Notes: a model not told the origin generated them from the sequence alone. Positions 26,282 through 37,123 are shown, counted from the stretch's first letter. The stretch: 64,000 bases of DNA from Atlantibacter sp. RC6 (GCF_014193285.1 NZ_JACHZE010000004.1:186001-250000); one strand, 5' to 3'. Numbers and translations: made by a program.

Positions 26282-27634
26282 TTAACGCATCGTCACAAAC
26301 TCTTCCGCCGCCGTCGGGTGGATCGCCACGGTGTTGTCGAAGTCTTTCTTGGTCGCGCCCATTTTCAGCGCCACCGCGAAGCCTTGCAGGATCTCATCCA
26401 TCCCGAAGCCAATCCCGTGAATGCCGACGATTTTCTCTTCCGGGCCGACGCACACTAATTTCATGCGGCACGGCTGGCGGTGCGAAGTCACGGCGGTATA
26501 CATCGCGGTGAACGACGATTTATACACTTTCACCTGGTCATCGCCGTACTGCTCGCGCGCCTGCGGTTCGGTCAGGCCTACGGTGCCGATCGGCGGGTGG
26601 CTGAACACCACGGTCGGGACGTTGGTGTAATCCAGATGCTCTTCCGGCTTGTTGTTAAACAGGCGCTCGGAGAGACGGCGACCGGCAGCAACGGCCACGG
26701 GCGTCAGTTCCACCGCGCCGGTGTTGTCGCCTACCGCGTAAATCCCGTCAACGTTGGTATTCTGGAACTTATCGACGACGATATAGCCTTTTTCGTTGGT
26801 TTTAACGCCTGTTACTTCCAGGTTGAACGTGTCGTTCGCCGGTTCGCGGCCAATCGCCCAAATCAGACAATCAACGGTTTCGCTACGGCCATCTTCCAGT
26901 TGCAGCGTCAGGCTGCCGTCGGCGTTTTTCACTACCGCTTTCGGGATCGCCTGCGTGTGCAGCGTCGGGCCTTCGGTATTGATCACTTCCACCAGCGTCT
27001 CGACGATCAGCGGATCAAAGTTACGCAGCGGCGCGTGTTTACGCACAAACAGATGGGTATCCGCGCCCAGCGCGTTAACCACCCCGGCAATTTCAACGGC
27101 GATGTAACCTGCTCCCACCACCGCAACGCGTTTTGGCATAGCGTCCAGTTCAAAGAAGCCATCGGAATCAATACCGTATTCCGCGCCGGGAATCGACGGA
27201 ATAGACGGACGGCCGCCAGTTGCGATCAGGATATGGTCCGCGGTAATGGTTTCACCATTCACTTCCACGGTATGCGCATCCACAAAACGCGCAAAACCCC
27301 GGATCACATCGACAATGTTTTTCTTCAGCACCGTCTCATAAGAGGTATGAATGCGGTCGATATAAGCGGTACGGCTGGCGACCAGTTTTTTCCAGTCGAA
27401 ATGATTCACGGTGGTATCGAAACCGTAATCCGGGCCGTACAAATGGATAGCTTCCGCGATTTGCGCCGCATGCCACATCACTTTTTTCGGCACGCAACCG
27501 ACGTTGACGCAGGTGCCGCCCAGCTCTTTGGCTTCAATCAGCGCGCACTTCTTCCCGTACATGGCCGCCCGGTTAATGGAGGCAATACCGCCGCTGCCGC
27601 CGCCGATCGCGAGGTAGTCGTAATGTCTGGTCAT
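26282..27634 (-). CDS. gor: Glutathione reductase
   Basis: 450 residues, the E. coli Gor length. NADPH-dependent FAD enzyme that reduces GSSG to keep cytoplasmic glutathione reduced. FAD motif [17 protein letters not shown], redox disulphide in [13 protein letters not shown] (Cys 42 and 47), NADPH motif [13 protein letters not shown] and catalytic [13 protein letters not shown] at the C-terminus are all intact. It is followed on the same strand by a terminator shared with the MarR-GNAT gene. rlmJ lies upstream on the same strand 71 bp away. Confidence 0.97.
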   Translation of the reverse strand: MTRHYDYLAIGGGSGGIASINRAAMYGKKCALIEAKELGGTCVNVGCVPKKVMWHAAQIAEAIHLYGPDYGFDTTVNHFDWKKLVASRTAYIDRIHTSYETVLKKNIVDVIRGFARFVDAHTVEVNGETITADHILIATGGRPSIPSIPGAEYGIDSDGFFELDAMPKRVAVVGAGYIAVEIAGVVNALGADTHLFVRKHAPLRNFDPLIVETLVEVINTEGPTLHTQAIPKAVVKNADGSLTLQLEDGRSETVDCLIWAIGREPANDTFNLEVTGVKTNEKGYIVVDKFQNTNVDGIYAVGDNTGAVELTPVAVAAGRRLSERLFNNKPEEHLDYTNVPTVVFSHPPIGTVGLTEPQAREQYGDDQVKVYKSSFTAMYTAVTSHRQPCRMKLVCVGPEEKIVGIHGIGFGMDEILQGFAVALKMGATKKDFDNTVAIHPTAAEEFVTMR

Positions 27635-27705
27635 TATTCTGGTCCTTAATGTCTGATTGCCGCGATTGTATACCTGAAATCAATAGGTTCCATCAATGGC
27701 TGCGA

Positions 27706-28548
27706 TTATTCCGGCACGATCCAGCTAACGGTGGCGTGGCCGGTTCCCGCAGGCACCAGCTTTTTGTGCAGCCAGGGCAGCACGCTGTTCATCTGCTGTT
27801 CCAGCTTCCACGGCGGGTTGATCACAATCATCCCCGACGCGGTCATACCGCGCCGATCGCTGTCTGGCAGCACCGCCAGTTCAATTTGCAGAATGCGCCG
27901 AATACCTGTTTCTTCCAGCGCATGAACCATGCGTTTGATCTGCTGGCGCAGCACCACCGGATACCACAGCGCGTACACGCCGGTCGCAAAGCGGTTGTAA
28001 CCTTCTTTAATCCCGGTGACCACCGCCTGATAGTCGGTTTTCATTTCATAGGGCGGATCGATAAGAATCAACCCACGGCGCGATACCGGCGGCAGTTTGG
28101 CTTTCAACTGCTGATAGCCGTCGGAACGGCTGACGGTAGCGCGGTCGTCTTTCTGAAATTCCGCGCGCAGCAGCGGGAAATCGCTGGGGTGCAGCTCGGT
28201 CAGTTGCATGCTGTCCTGCGGGCGCAGCAGCTGGCGCGCGATCAGCGGGGAGCCAGGGTAGTAACGCAGTTGCCCGCCACGGTTGAAATGCTCCACCGCG
28301 CTGATGTACGGCTCCAGCTCCGCAGGCAAATCATCCTGCTGCCAGATGCGCGCGATGCCTTCCAGATATTCACCGGTACGCTCCGCATGTTCGCTGCTTA
28401 ACTGATAGCGCCCTGCCCCCGCATGGGTATCCAGATAGAGAAACGGTTTCTCTTTTTCTTTAAGGGATTCAATGATAAGGCTTTGTACAGTGTGCTTCAG
28501 CACATCGGCGTGGTTACCGGCGTGGAAGCTGTGGCGATAGCTAAGCAT
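27706..28548 (-). CDS. rlmJ: 23S rRNA (adenine(2030)-N6)-methyltransferase RlmJ
   Basis: 280 residues from MLSYRHSFHAGNHADVLKH, the E. coli start; a longer frame up to 28671 was rejected. The Rossmann-like methyltransferase has LYLDTHAGAGRY for SAM and the catalytic DPPYEMKTDY motif. It methylates A2030 of 23S rRNA. It is divergent from prlC, as in E. coli. Confidence 0.96.
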   Translation of the reverse strand: MLSYRHSFHAGNHADVLKHTVQSLIIESLKEKEKPFLYLDTHAGAGRYQLSSEHAERTGEYLEGIARIWQQDDLPAELEPYISAVEHFNRGGQLRYYPGSPLIARQLLRPQDSMQLTELHPSDFPLLRAEFQKDDRATVSRSDGYQQLKAKLPPVSRRGLILIDPPYEMKTDYQAVVTGIKEGYNRFATGVYALWYPVVLRQQIKRMVHALEETGIRRILQIELAVLPDSDRRGMTASGMIVINPPWKLEQQMNSVLPWLHKKLVPAGTGHATVSWIVPE

Positions 28549-28631
28549 GAAGAACGTTTCCAGATGGGATCTTAAGGGTATGGCGACAGTATACCGGAAA
28601 GTTAACCCGACCGGGGATTGCCGACGGCGAC

Positions 28632-28661
28632 CATTGAAATCCACTACACTAAACCCCAGAT
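28632..28661 (+). promoter_or_regulatory. Sigma-32-type heat-shock promoter of prlC
   Basis: ATTGAAA (28633-28639), a 14-nt spacer and CCCCAGAT (28654-28661) fit the sigma-32 consensus CTTGAAA / CCCCATNT with one or two mismatches. prlC is a heat-shock gene in E. coli. The element lies 65 nt before the chosen ATG. Confidence 0.7.
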
Positions 28662-28725
28662 CACCACACAATGAACAAAGCGCCGCTTGACGCGCTTCAC
28701 TTACCTTTTAATCAGGAACGCGCTT

Positions 28726-30768
28726 ATGACCAATCCATTACTCGTCCCTTTCGAGTTGCCGCCCTTCTCCGCCATTAAACCCGAACATGTGGTGCCCGCT
28801 GTGACGCAAGCGCTGGATGCCTGCCGTCAGCGTGTGGAAGACGTGGTCGCGAAAGGTGCGCCGTACCGCTGGGAGACGCTGTGCCAGCCGCTGGCGGAAG
28901 TGGACGATCGTTTAGGGCGCATTTTCTCGCCGGTCAGCCACCTCAATTCGGTGCAGAACAGCCCGGAACTGCGCGAAGCCTACGAGCAAACCCTGCCGCT
29001 GCTGTCCGAATACAGCACCTGGGTCGGTCAACACGAAGGGCTGTATAACGCGTATCGCGATCTGCGCGACGGCGAGCATTACGCCGCCCTCGATACCGCG
29101 CAGAAAAAAGCGGTGGATAACGCCCTGCGCGATTTTGAACTTTCCGGCATCGGTCTGCCGAAAGACAAACAGCAGCGCTATGGCGAAATCGCTGCGCGAC
29201 TGTCCGAGCTGGGTTCCACCTACAGTAACAACGTGCTCGACGCCACCATGGGCTGGAGCAAGCTGGTTGCCGATGAATCTGAGCTCGCCGGGATGCCGGA
29301 AAGCGCGCTGGCCGCCGCCAAAGCCCAGGCCGAAGCCAAAGAGCAGCAGGGTTATCTGCTGACGCTGGATATCCCGAGCTACCTGCCGGTGATGACCTAT
29401 TGCGACAACCAGGCGCTGCGTGAAGAGATGTACCGCGCCTACAGCACCCGCGCCTCTGACCAGGGCCCGAACGCCGGGAAATGGGATAACAGCCCGATTA
29501 TGGAAGAGATCCTGGCGCTGCGTCATGAACTGGCGGAGCTGTTGGGCTTCGAAAACTATGCCCATAAATCCCTCGCCACCAAAATGGCGGAAAACCCGCA
29601 GCAGGTGCTGGATTTCTTAACCGATCTGGCAAAACGCGCCCGTCCGCAGGGTGAAAAAGAGCTGGCCCAGTTGCGCGCATTCGCCAAAGCCGAACACGGC
29701 GTGGACGAACTGCATCCGTGGGATATCGCCTACTACAGTGAAAAACAGAAGCAGCACCTGTACAGCATCAGCGACGAGCAATTGCGTCCCTACTTCCCGG
29801 AAAACAAAGCCGTTAACGGCCTGTTCGAAGTGGTTAAACGCATTTACGGCATCAGCGCTCAGGAGCGCAAAGACGTGGACGTCTGGCATCCGGATGTGCG
29901 CTTCTTCGAGCTGTATGACGACAGCGGCGAACTGCGCGGCAGCTTCTATCTCGACCTGTACGCCCGTGAAAACAAGCGCGGCGGCGCGTGGATGGATGAT
30001 TGCGTCGGCCAGATGCGCAAAGCCGACGGCTCGCTGCAAAAACCGGTGGCCTATCTCACCTGTAACTTCAACCGTCCGCTGAATGGCAAACCGGCGCTGT
30101 TTACCCACGACGAAGTGATCACCCTGTTCCACGAATTCGGCCACGGCCTGCACCATATGCTGACGCGCATCGAAACCCCAGGGGTGGCGGGCATCAGCGG
30201 GGTGCCGTGGGATGCCGTAGAGCTGCCGAGCCAGTTTATGGAAAACTGGTGCTGGGAACCGGACGCGCTGGCGTTTATCTCCGGCCATTATGAAACCGGC
30301 GAACCGCTGCCGCAGGCGCTGCTGGAAAAAATGCTGGCGGCGAAAAACTACCAGGCGGCAATGTTTATCCTGCGCCAGCTGGAGTTCGGCCTGTTTGATT
30401 TCCGCCTGCATGCGGAGTTCAGCCCGGACCTCGGGGCGAAAATCCTCGAAACCCTGGCAGAAATTAAGAGCCAGGTCGCGCTGATCCCGGGTCCGTCATG
30501 GGGCCGTTTCCCGCACGCCTTCAGCCACATTTTCGCAGGCGGCTATGCGGCGGGTTATTACAGCTACCTGTGGGCCGATGTGCTGGCGGCGGATGCGTAT
30601 TCCCGCTTTGAAGAAGAAGGGATTTTTAACCGCCAAACCGGCCAGTCGTTCCTCGATCACATCCTGACCCGCGGCGGCTCCGAAGAGCCGATGGAGCTGT
30701 TCAAACGCTTCCGTGGCCGCGAACCGCAACTGGATGCGATGCTGGAACACTATGGCATTAAGGGTTAA
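28726..30768 (+). CDS. prlC: Oligopeptidase A (PrlC)
   Basis: 680 residues from [15 protein letters not shown], the length of E. coli PrlC. M3-family zinc metallopeptidase that degrades short peptides, including cleaved signal peptides, in the cytoplasm. The zinc motif HEFGHGLHH is at about residues 469-477, with the third ligand in [13 protein letters not shown] frame extension upstream to 28687 was rejected. It is followed 8 bp later by rsmJ, so the two form an operon under the sigma-32-like promoter. Confidence 0.97.
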   Translation: MTNPLLVPFELPPFSAIKPEHVVPAVTQALDACRQRVEDVVAKGAPYRWETLCQPLAEVDDRLGRIFSPVSHLNSVQNSPELREAYEQTLPLLSEYSTWVGQHEGLYNAYRDLRDGEHYAALDTAQKKAVDNALRDFELSGIGLPKDKQQRYGEIAARLSELGSTYSNNVLDATMGWSKLVADESELAGMPESALAAAKAQAEAKEQQGYLLTLDIPSYLPVMTYCDNQALREEMYRAYSTRASDQGPNAGKWDNSPIMEEILALRHELAELLGFENYAHKSLATKMAENPQQVLDFLTDLAKRARPQGEKELAQLRAFAKAEHGVDELHPWDIAYYSEKQKQHLYSISDEQLRPYFPENKAVNGLFEVVKRIYGISAQERKDVDVWHPDVRFFELYDDSGELRGSFYLDLYARENKRGGAWMDDCVGQMRKADGSLQKPVAYLTCNFNRPLNGKPALFTHDEVITLFHEFGHGLHHMLTRIETPGVAGISGVPWDAVELPSQFMENWCWEPDALAFISGHYETGEPLPQALLEKMLAAKNYQAAMFILRQLEFGLFDFRLHAEFSPDLGAKILETLAEIKSQVALIPGPSWGRFPHAFSHIFAGGYAAGYYSYLWADVLAADAYSRFEEEGIFNRQTGQSFLDHILTRGGSEEPMELFKRFRGREPQLDAMLEHYGIKG

Positions 30769-30776
30769 CCCTCCTC

Positions 30777-31556
30777 GTGAACATCTGTTTAATTGATGAA
30801 ACAGGCGCCGGAGACGGCGCCTTATCACTTCTGGCCCAGCGCTGGGGGCTGAACCACGACGCGGATAACCCGATGGCGCTGGTGCTGACGGCGGATCGTC
30901 TGGAACTACGCAAGCGCGATGAGCCGAAGCTCGGCGGGATTTTTGTCGATTTTGTCTCCGGCGCGATGGCCCATCGCCGTAAATTCGGCGGCGGACGCGG
31001 CGAAGCGGTCGCCAAAGCCGTGGGCATTAAGGGCGATTATCTGCCGAATGTGGTGGATGCCACGGCGGGCCTGGGGCGTGATGCCTTTGTGCTGGCGTCG
31101 GTGGGGTGCCATGTGCGGATGCTGGAACGCAATCCGGTGGTGGCGGCGCTGCTGGACGATGGTCTGGCGCGCGGCTATCAGGACCCGGAAATCGGCCCCT
31201 GGCTGCGGGAACGGCTGCATCTGATCCACGCCTCCAGCCTGACGGCGCTGGAAAATATCACGCCACGACCTGAGGTGGTCTATCTGGATCCGATGTTTCC
31301 CCACAAGCAGAAAAGCGCGCTGGTGAAAAAAGAGATGCGGGTGTTTCAGTCGCTGGTGGGGCCGGATATCGACGCGGACGGATTACTGGAACCCGCCCGG
31401 CGTCTGGCGACCAAACGCATTGTGGTCAAACGCCCCGACTATGCGCCGCCGCTGGCGGGCGTCGCCACCCAGTCGGCGGTGACGACCAAAAGCCATCGCT
31501 TCGATATCTACCCGCCGCTGGCATCAATTACTGCGGCATCGCCTCACGCGGAATAA
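30777..31556 (+). CDS. rsmJ: 16S rRNA (guanine(1516)-N2)-methyltransferase RsmJ
   Basis: 259 residues, GTG start ([16 protein letters not shown] follows). The SAM motif [19 protein letters not shown] and the catalytic [13 protein letters not shown] motif are intact. It methylates G1516 of 16S rRNA. The C-terminal end differs from the E. coli protein: after HRFDIY it runs about nine residues further and overlaps the kdgK 3' end by 29 bp in the convergent orientation. Confidence 0.95.
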   Translation: MNICLIDETGAGDGALSLLAQRWGLNHDADNPMALVLTADRLELRKRDEPKLGGIFVDFVSGAMAHRRKFGGGRGEAVAKAVGIKGDYLPNVVDATAGLGRDAFVLASVGCHVRMLERNPVVAALLDDGLARGYQDPEIGPWLRERLHLIHASSLTALENITPRPEVVYLDPMFPHKQKSALVKKEMRVFQSLVGPDIDADGLLEPARRLATKRIVVKRPDYAPPLAGVATQSAVTTKSHRFDIYPPLASITAASPHAE

Positions 31557-32460
31557 TCGCGCCGCGATACTGGATCACGGTGCTGGCGGTGAGGTGACCA
31601 CGCTTCGCTGCCGCTTCGGCATCGCCGCCAGTCAGACGCACCGCCAGATAACCCGCGCTGAACGAGTCGCCTGCTGCGGTGGTGTCGATCACTTTCTCTT
31701 TCGGCAATTTCACCGCCGGGACTTCCAGCAGCGGCTCGCCGGCAATCGCCACCAGGCAAGAATCCGCACCGCGCTTAATCACCACTTCGCTGACGCCTGC
31801 CGCCTGCGTGCGGGCGACGACTTCATCAACCGGCTTCTCGCCCCACAGCGCGTCTTCGTCATCCAGCGTCAGGAAGGCGATATCGGTGCAGGTCAGCATC
31901 TGCTGATAAACCTGCTGGGTCACCTCTTTGCTGGCCCACAGACGCGGACGGTAGTTGTTGTCGAAAATAACTTTCCCGCCGTTGGCGCGGCACTGGCGCA
32001 GCAGCGCCAGCAATTTCTCACGGCTTTCCGGGCTTAAGATCGCCAGGCTGATGCCGCTTAAATAGATGTAATCAAACTGCGCCAGTTCGGCGCAAATGGC
32101 GGGCGCCTGCTCGCTCTCCAGCCAGAAACGCGCGGCGGCTTCGTTGCGCCAGTAGTAAAAGGTACGCTCGCCGGCGGCGTCGGTTTCGATGTAGTACAGG
32201 CCCGGCAGGCGGTTTTCCATACGCTGGATCAGCGACGTCTGCACCTGCTCAGCCTGCCACGCTTCCAGCATCTGCTGGCTGAAGCTGTCCTGACCCAGCG
32301 CGGTGACGTAGTGCACGCCCAGCGCCTGGGCATCAACCTGACGCGCGATATAAACAGAGGTATTCAGCGTATCGCCGCCAAATCCGCGGTTTACTTCCGC
32401 GCCTTTCTGCGACAGTTCAATCATGCATTCGCCAATGACGGCAATCTTTTTCAACGACAT
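31528..32460 (-). CDS. kdgK: 2-dehydro-3-deoxygluconokinase KdgK
   Basis: 310 residues from the ATG at 32460; a TTG start three codons earlier is possible. PfkB-family kinase phosphorylating KDG from hexuronate breakdown to KDPG in the Ashwell/Entner-Doudoroff route. [15 protein letters not shown] near the start and the signature [17 protein letters not shown] near the end hold the sugar site and catalytic Asp. It is divergent from pdeH and convergent with rsmJ. In E. coli it answers to KdgR; I could not clearly place that operator here. Confidence 0.96.
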   Translation of the reverse strand: MSLKKIAVIGECMIELSQKGAEVNRGFGGDTLNTSVYIARQVDAQALGVHYVTALGQDSFSQQMLEAWQAEQVQTSLIQRMENRLPGLYYIETDAAGERTFYYWRNEAAARFWLESEQAPAICAELAQFDYIYLSGISLAILSPESREKLLALLRQCRANGGKVIFDNNYRPRLWASKEVTQQVYQQMLTCTDIAFLTLDDEDALWGEKPVDEVVARTQAAGVSEVVIKRGADSCLVAIAGEPLLEVPAVKLPKEKVIDTTAAGDSFSAGYLAVRLTGGDAEAAAKRGHLTASTVIQYRGAIIPREAMPQ

Positions 32461-32618
32461 AGTGGCCAACCCGGATTATCAATATTATGCGCAGTGTGTG
32501 CTGCGAACGAAAAGTCGTCAAATATTTTAAAACAATGTTCCGATAATTTTTTTGAGCCAGGTGGCGATCCCGAAACTAAATCCCCAAAAAACTGCCAGAA
32601 ATGGTGTCGACCGGAACA

Positions 32619-32645
32619 TAAAGTTCTCAAGCGCGGGGCCGATAA
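32619..32645 (+). promoter_or_regulatory. Sigma-28 (FliA) class III promoter of pdeH
   Basis: TAAAGTTC - 11 nt - GCCGATAA, one base from the flagellar consensus TAAAGTTT-N11-GCCGATAA. It lies 44 nt before the pdeH start, as in E. coli where yhjH (pdeH) belongs to the FliA regulon. Confidence 0.9.
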
Positions 32646-32689
32646 TTCCAATGTCCAGGTATGTCACCCCGTTTAACAGGACGATGACG

Positions 32690-33463
32690 ATGAAGTTAAA
32701 GCAGGTCACTCACCGGCTGACAATGCCCGCCGCGAGTATCGAAAATTTAGAAGAGCATCGATATTGGTTGCAGTGTGAGCGTGCTTATACTTATCAGCCA
32801 ATCTATAAAACCAACGGCAAACTGCTGGCCGTGGAGCTGTTGACGGTCGTCACGCATCCTGCCACCCCACAACAGCGCATCGCGCCGGATCGCTATTTTG
32901 CCGCTATCCCGGTACGCCTGCGCCTGAGCGTGATTGAAGAACAGCTGCGGATGCTCCAGCAACGGGAAAATTTCTTCCTGCGCCACGAGGTGCTGGCGTC
33001 GGTGAATGTCGATGGTCCCACGCTTATCGCCATGCGCGAGCGCAGCGACATTTTGCAACTGGTCAACGAACTGCCCTGGGTGCGCTTTGAACTGGTGGAG
33101 CATATCCGCCTGCCAGAAGACTCCAACCTTGCGGGCATGAGTGAATTCGGCCCGCTGTGGCTGGACGATTTCGGCACCGGCATGGCGAATTTCTCGGCCT
33201 TAAGCGAGGTGCGCTATGACTACATCAAAGTGGCGCGCGAGCTGTTTATCATGCTGCGCACCACGCCGGAAGGGCGCAATCTGTTTACTCAGTTGCTGCA
33301 ACTGATGAACCGCTACTGCAATGGCGTGATCGTCGAGGGCATCGAAACCGTGGAAGAGTGGCAGGACGTTCAGGGATCGCCCGCGCTGGCGGCCCAGGGC
33401 TATTACCTGTCGCGTCCGGTCTGTTTCAGCACCCTGGATGAGGTAGAAATGCTGCTGCTCTGA
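32690..33463 (+). CDS. pdeH: Cyclic-di-GMP phosphodiesterase PdeH
   Basis: 257 residues from the ATG with AGGA 8 nt upstream (another ATG lies 6 nt earlier). A single EAL domain, no sensor. Recognised by QCERAYTYQPIY, AVELLTVVTHP (the EAL box reads ELL, as in E. coli YhjH), LASVNVDGPT, FELVEHIRLP, LWLDDFGTGMANFSAL, YIKVARELF and VIVEGIETVEEW. It hydrolyses c-di-GMP and keeps the level low during swimming, relieving YcgR braking. Its FliA promoter ties it to motility. pgaC lies 13 kb away and is a c-di-GMP-stimulated synthase. Confidence 0.95.
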   Translation: MKLKQVTHRLTMPAASIENLEEHRYWLQCERAYTYQPIYKTNGKLLAVELLTVVTHPATPQQRIAPDRYFAAIPVRLRLSVIEEQLRMLQQRENFFLRHEVLASVNVDGPTLIAMRERSDILQLVNELPWVRFELVEHIRLPEDSNLAGMSEFGPLWLDDFGTGMANFSALSEVRYDYIKVARELFIMLRTTPEGRNLFTQLLQLMNRYCNGVIVEGIETVEEWQDVQGSPALAAQGYYLSRPVCFSTLDEVEMLLL

Positions 33464-33528
33464 TGCCCTTTCTCTGGCCTGAACTATCTTTATTAAAAAA
33501 GATAATCAGAAATCAGACAGAGGTGGGC

Positions 33529-35589
33529 ATGACGCGAACCGGAAAAATTATAAGCGGAGTAGCAGGCGCTTTTTTGTTGTTGGTTGTGGTGATTGTCATT
33601 GTTATTGCGACATTTGACTGGAATCGGCTGAAGCCAACCATCAACCAAAAAGTTTCTACTGAACTGAACCGTCCGTTTGCTATTCGCGGCGATCTGAGCG
33701 TCGCCTGGGCGCGTAACCGCGACGAGCCGGGCTGGCGCAGTTGGGTGCCGTGGCCCCATGTGTACGCCAACGATATTATCCTCGGCAACCCGCCGGACAT
33801 CCCTGCCATCACCATGGTGCATCTGCCGCGCGTGGAAGCCACGCTGGCCCCGCTGGCGCTACTGTCGAAAACCATTTATCTGCCCTGGATTAAGCTGGTT
33901 AAACCCGATGCCCGGCTGATCCGCATTAATGAAAAAACCAATAACTGGACCTTCGATATGGCGAAAAGCGATAGCGAAGACGAGCCACAGCAACCCTCTT
34001 CCTGGTCGTTCCGTCTGGACAATATTCTGTTCGATGAGGGCCGCATCGCGGTGGATGACAGCGTCTCTAAAGCCGATGTGGAAATCCTGGTGGATCCGCT
34101 AGGTAAACCGCTGCCGTACAGCGAAGTGAGCGGCCAAAAAGCCAAAGACGACGATAAAAAACCCGGCGATTACATTTTTGGTTTGAAAATGAAGGGCCGT
34201 TATAACCAGCAAAGCGTCCAGGGCAGCGGGAAAATTGGCGGTATGCTGGCGCTACGCAGCGAAGGCACGCCGTTCCCGGTGCAGGCCGATATTCGCTCCG
34301 GCAATACACGGGTGGCGTTTCAGGGCACCGTGAATGATCCCATGAAAATGGGCGGCGTGGATCTCCAGCTTAAATTCAGCGGCGATTCATTAGGGGAGCT
34401 GTATGAACTGACCGGCGTCCTGCTGCCGGATACCCCGCCGTTCGAAACCGATGGACGGCTGGTGGCGAAAATCGATGCCGAAAAAGGCTCGGTTTACGAC
34501 TATCGCGGCTTCCGTGGGCGCATTGGCGACAGCGACATTCGCGGTTCGCTAACCTACAGCCAGCGTAAACCACGTCCGAAACTGGAAGGCGATCTGGAAT
34601 CGCGCCAGCTGCGGCTGGCGGATTTAGGTCCGCTGATTGGGGTGGATACCGGTAAAGGCGCGGAGAAGAGCCGCCAGTCCGAACAGAAAAAAGGCGAAAA
34701 GTCCACGCAGCCAGCGGGCAAGGTGCTGCCGTATGACAAGTTCGAGACGGATAAGTGGGATACCATGGACGCCGATGTGCGGTTTAAAGGACGGCGCATC
34801 GAGCACAGCACGACTCTGCCGCTGAGCGATCTCTCCACCCATATCCTGCTGAATAACGGCGATTTGCGCCTCAAGCCGCTTAAATTCGGCATGGCGGGCG
34901 GCACCATTGCCTCTAACATCCACCTCGACGGCAAGCAAAACCCGATGCGCGGCGAGGCCGATATCCAGGCGCGCCGCCTGAAGCTCAAACAGTTGATGCC
35001 GGACGTGGAACTGATGCAGAAAACCCTCGGTGAAATGAACGGCGATGCCGAGTTCCGCGGCACCGGCAACTCAATCGCCGCCCTGCTGGGCAGCAGCGAC
35101 GGTAATCTGAAGCTGCTGATGAACGACGGGCTGATTAGCCGCAACCTGATGGAAATCCTCGGTCTGAACGTGGGTAACTTCCTGGTCGGGCAAATCTTTG
35201 GTGATGAAGAAGTCCGCGTCAACTGCGCCGCCGCTAACCTGGATATCCGCCGTGGCGTGGCGCGCCCGCAAATCTTCGCGTTCGACACGGAAAACGCGGT
35301 GGTCAACATCACCGGCACCGCCAGCTTCGCCTCGGAGCAGCTCGATTTAACCATCGATCCGGAAAGTAAAGGGATACGTATTGTCACGCTGCGCTCGCCG
35401 CTGTACGTGCGCGGGACCTTTAAAAACCCGGATTACGGCGTGAAGCCGGGGCCGTTGATTGCCCGCGGTGCGGTGGCTGCGGCGCTGGCGACGCTGGTCA
35501 CGCCGGCCGCCGCGCTGCTGGCGCTGATTTCTCCGTCGGAAGGCGAAGCGAATCAGTGTCAGGTGATTTTGTCGCAGATGAAGAAATAA
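33529..35589 (+). CDS. yhjG: YhjG, AsmA-family envelope protein
   Basis: 686 residues from ATG 33529, the E. coli YhjG length; the frame is open back to 33463 without a good start. One N-terminal membrane helix (about 8-27) anchors a long periplasmic body. AsmA/TamB-like repeats and the C-terminal AsmA domain show in MNGDAEFRGTGNSIAALLGS, GLISRNLMEILGLNV and LRSPLYVRGTFKNPDYGVKPG. The AsmA clan is thought to move phospholipids between membranes; YhjG's own role is minor or redundant. A bidirectional terminator separates it from yhjJ. Confidence 0.94.
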   Translation: MTRTGKIISGVAGAFLLLVVVIVIVIATFDWNRLKPTINQKVSTELNRPFAIRGDLSVAWARNRDEPGWRSWVPWPHVYANDIILGNPPDIPAITMVHLPRVEATLAPLALLSKTIYLPWIKLVKPDARLIRINEKTNNWTFDMAKSDSEDEPQQPSSWSFRLDNILFDEGRIAVDDSVSKADVEILVDPLGKPLPYSEVSGQKAKDDDKKPGDYIFGLKMKGRYNQQSVQGSGKIGGMLALRSEGTPFPVQADIRSGNTRVAFQGTVNDPMKMGGVDLQLKFSGDSLGELYELTGVLLPDTPPFETDGRLVAKIDAEKGSVYDYRGFRGRIGDSDIRGSLTYSQRKPRPKLEGDLESRQLRLADLGPLIGVDTGKGAEKSRQSEQKKGEKSTQPAGKVLPYDKFETDKWDTMDADVRFKGRRIEHSTTLPLSDLSTHILLNNGDLRLKPLKFGMAGGTIASNIHLDGKQNPMRGEADIQARRLKLKQLMPDVELMQKTLGEMNGDAEFRGTGNSIAALLGSSDGNLKLLMNDGLISRNLMEILGLNVGNFLVGQIFGDEEVRVNCAAANLDIRRGVARPQIFAFDTENAVVNITGTASFASEQLDLTIDPESKGIRIVTLRSPLYVRGTFKNPDYGVKPGPLIARGAVAAALATLVTPAAALLALISPSEGEANQCQVILSQMKK

Positions 35590-35611
35590 GGTGAAGAAAT
35601 CACCCGAAAAC

Positions 35612-35646
35612 AAAAAACCCGGCTCTCTTTAGCGCCGGGTTTTTTC
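35612..35646. terminator. Bidirectional terminator between yhjG and yhjJ
   Basis: ACCCGGC/GCCGGGT stem flanked by a run of A on the left and of T on the right, so the stem extends and works for both convergent genes. Confidence 0.85.
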
Positions 35647-35647
35647 A

Positions 35648-37123
35648 TTACTGCGCGGCAGGTGCGCCCGCATCGCCTTCAGGCGTGGGTTCTTCTATAA
35701 CGGGTTCCTGGGCCATGATTTTGTCCCAGGTCGCTTTCAACACCTTCATATCAAATTCCGGCTCGCCTTTCGGCTGCAACAGAATCAAGGCCATTTCATG
35801 AGACAACTGCTGGCGCAGATCCTGGTTCAGTTGCTCCACCGTTAAGCCGTTGAGGAAATCCTGGCGCAACTTCTGGTATTGCTCCGGCGCGATATCCACC
35901 ACCTGGTTTTGCAGCGTGCGCAGCCGTTGGTTAATCAGAATATCGGTGTCAGTGCGGGCATAGGTCGCGAACAGCTTTTGCAGCTCGGCGGTTTTCTGCG
36001 TGATGAGCGCGTCAAACTCCTCTTTTGCCAGCCCTTTGCTGCGCACATTCGCCAGTTCTTTCGCCACCAGATTCAGGTTGCTGTCCAGCTTCTCGCCCGG
36101 CGATTCGATATTGATAGCGCACTGCGCGCGCTGGAACAGCACCCGGCAGTCAAAGCCCAGATTGAGATCTTTGACGTTGCTGCGGGTTAAGTACTGTTGC
36201 ACGTGCCAGAACAGCGCTTCCCGGGCCAGATCGGCGCGCCAGTAGCGCAGCAGCGCGCTGGATTCGCGGATCGGCTGCCACGGCGTATCCCAGGTGATGC
36301 CAAGACGGTCCTGGCGCACGGCGGTTGTCATAATGCTGACGGGATCATGGCGCAGCGGAGAAAGCGTCGGTACCGGCGCAGGGGTTTCGCGTTTGCCCTT
36401 CAGGTTGCCGAAGGTTTTGTTAATTTGTTCCGCAACCGCGCGGCTGTCGATATTGCCGACCACGATCAGCGTCATGGCATCCGGCGTATACCATTTTTGA
36501 TAAAACGCCTTCAGATGTTCAACATCCACCGGTTGCTTCGGTGATTCGGAGGGATCATGGCCCAACAGCGTCGAGCCTTTCAGGCGGTAGCGCCAGCTGC
36601 CTTCTTTAGTATCAGCCGGTGCCGTCAGCACCATATCCTGAGTTTGCAGCGCGTGGGTTACGCTCTGCGGGGTAATGTTCAGATTGCCGGCGGCATCCGC
36701 CAGCCAGGTTAACGACTCTTTTAGCAGATCATTGCGGCTGTTCGGCAGGCTGAGATTGTATTGTGTGAAGTCGTAAGAAACGATGGCGGGCGGCATAGGG
36801 CGTTTAGGGTCAACGCTTTGCTGCCACATGGAGCGAGCCTGAACCGGCTGTAAGCTGCCGCTTTGGGTCAGCGCAACCCGGGGCAGAAAGTGGCTATAAC
36901 CCGTTTGTTGGGTGCTTTCAGTCAGTGAACCGGTATTGATTAACAGTCGGATTTCGATGCGATCGCTGGGACGCTGCGGAGTAGCCAGAACTTGCCACTG
37001 AAAACCATTTGAAAGTGTGCCCTGTTGCCATGCCGGGTCCGGCTGGAGCGCTTCTGCCTGCACGTTACCGACGATAGCTAACAGCAAGCCGCCGGTGAAA
37101 ATTCGAGTAAATGTGCCCTGCAT
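35648..37123 (-). CDS. yhjJ: YhjJ, M16 peptidase-fold protein lacking the zinc motif
   Basis: 491 residues with a signal peptide ending near NVQA-E, so periplasmic. The M16 (pitrilysin) fold is visible: SNGFQWQVLATPQRPSDRIEIRLLINTGS is shaped like an M16 N-terminus (IDS shown by parts LINTGSL). Where active M16 enzymes have HxxEH the sequence reads HFLPR, so both the catalytic Glu and second His ligand are lost. It is therefore probably an inactive, structural or partner subunit. It ends 2 bp from a strong terminator and sits downstream of dctA on the same strand. Confidence 0.93.
   Translation of the reverse strand: MQGTFTRIFTGGLLLAIVGNVQAEALQPDPAWQQGTLSNGFQWQVLATPQRPSDRIEIRLLINTGSLTESTQQTGYSHFLPRVALTQSGSLQPVQARSMWQQSVDPKRPMPPAIVSYDFTQYNLSLPNSRNDLLKESLTWLADAAGNLNITPQSVTHALQTQDMVLTAPADTKEGSWRYRLKGSTLLGHDPSESPKQPVDVEHLKAFYQKWYTPDAMTLIVVGNIDSRAVAEQINKTFGNLKGKRETPAPVPTLSPLRHDPVSIMTTAVRQDRLGITWDTPWQPIRESSALLRYWRADLAREALFWHVQQYLTRSNVKDLNLGFDCRVLFQRAQCAINIESPGEKLDSNLNLVAKELANVRSKGLAKEEFDALITQKTAELQKLFATYARTDTDILINQRLRTLQNQVVDIAPEQYQKLRQDFLNGLTVEQLNQDLRQQLSHEMALILLQPKGEPEFDMKVLKATWDKIMAQEPVIEEPTPEGDAGAPAAQ

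Noticed and set aside
28549-28671. N-terminal extension of rlmJ
   Set aside because: The extra codons have no homologue in RlmJ and the known Met is followed by the conserved N-terminus.
33463-33528. N-terminal extension of yhjG
   Set aside because: It would overlap pdeH and lacks a good start; the known YhjG start has a GGTGGGC Shine-Dalgarno-like run.
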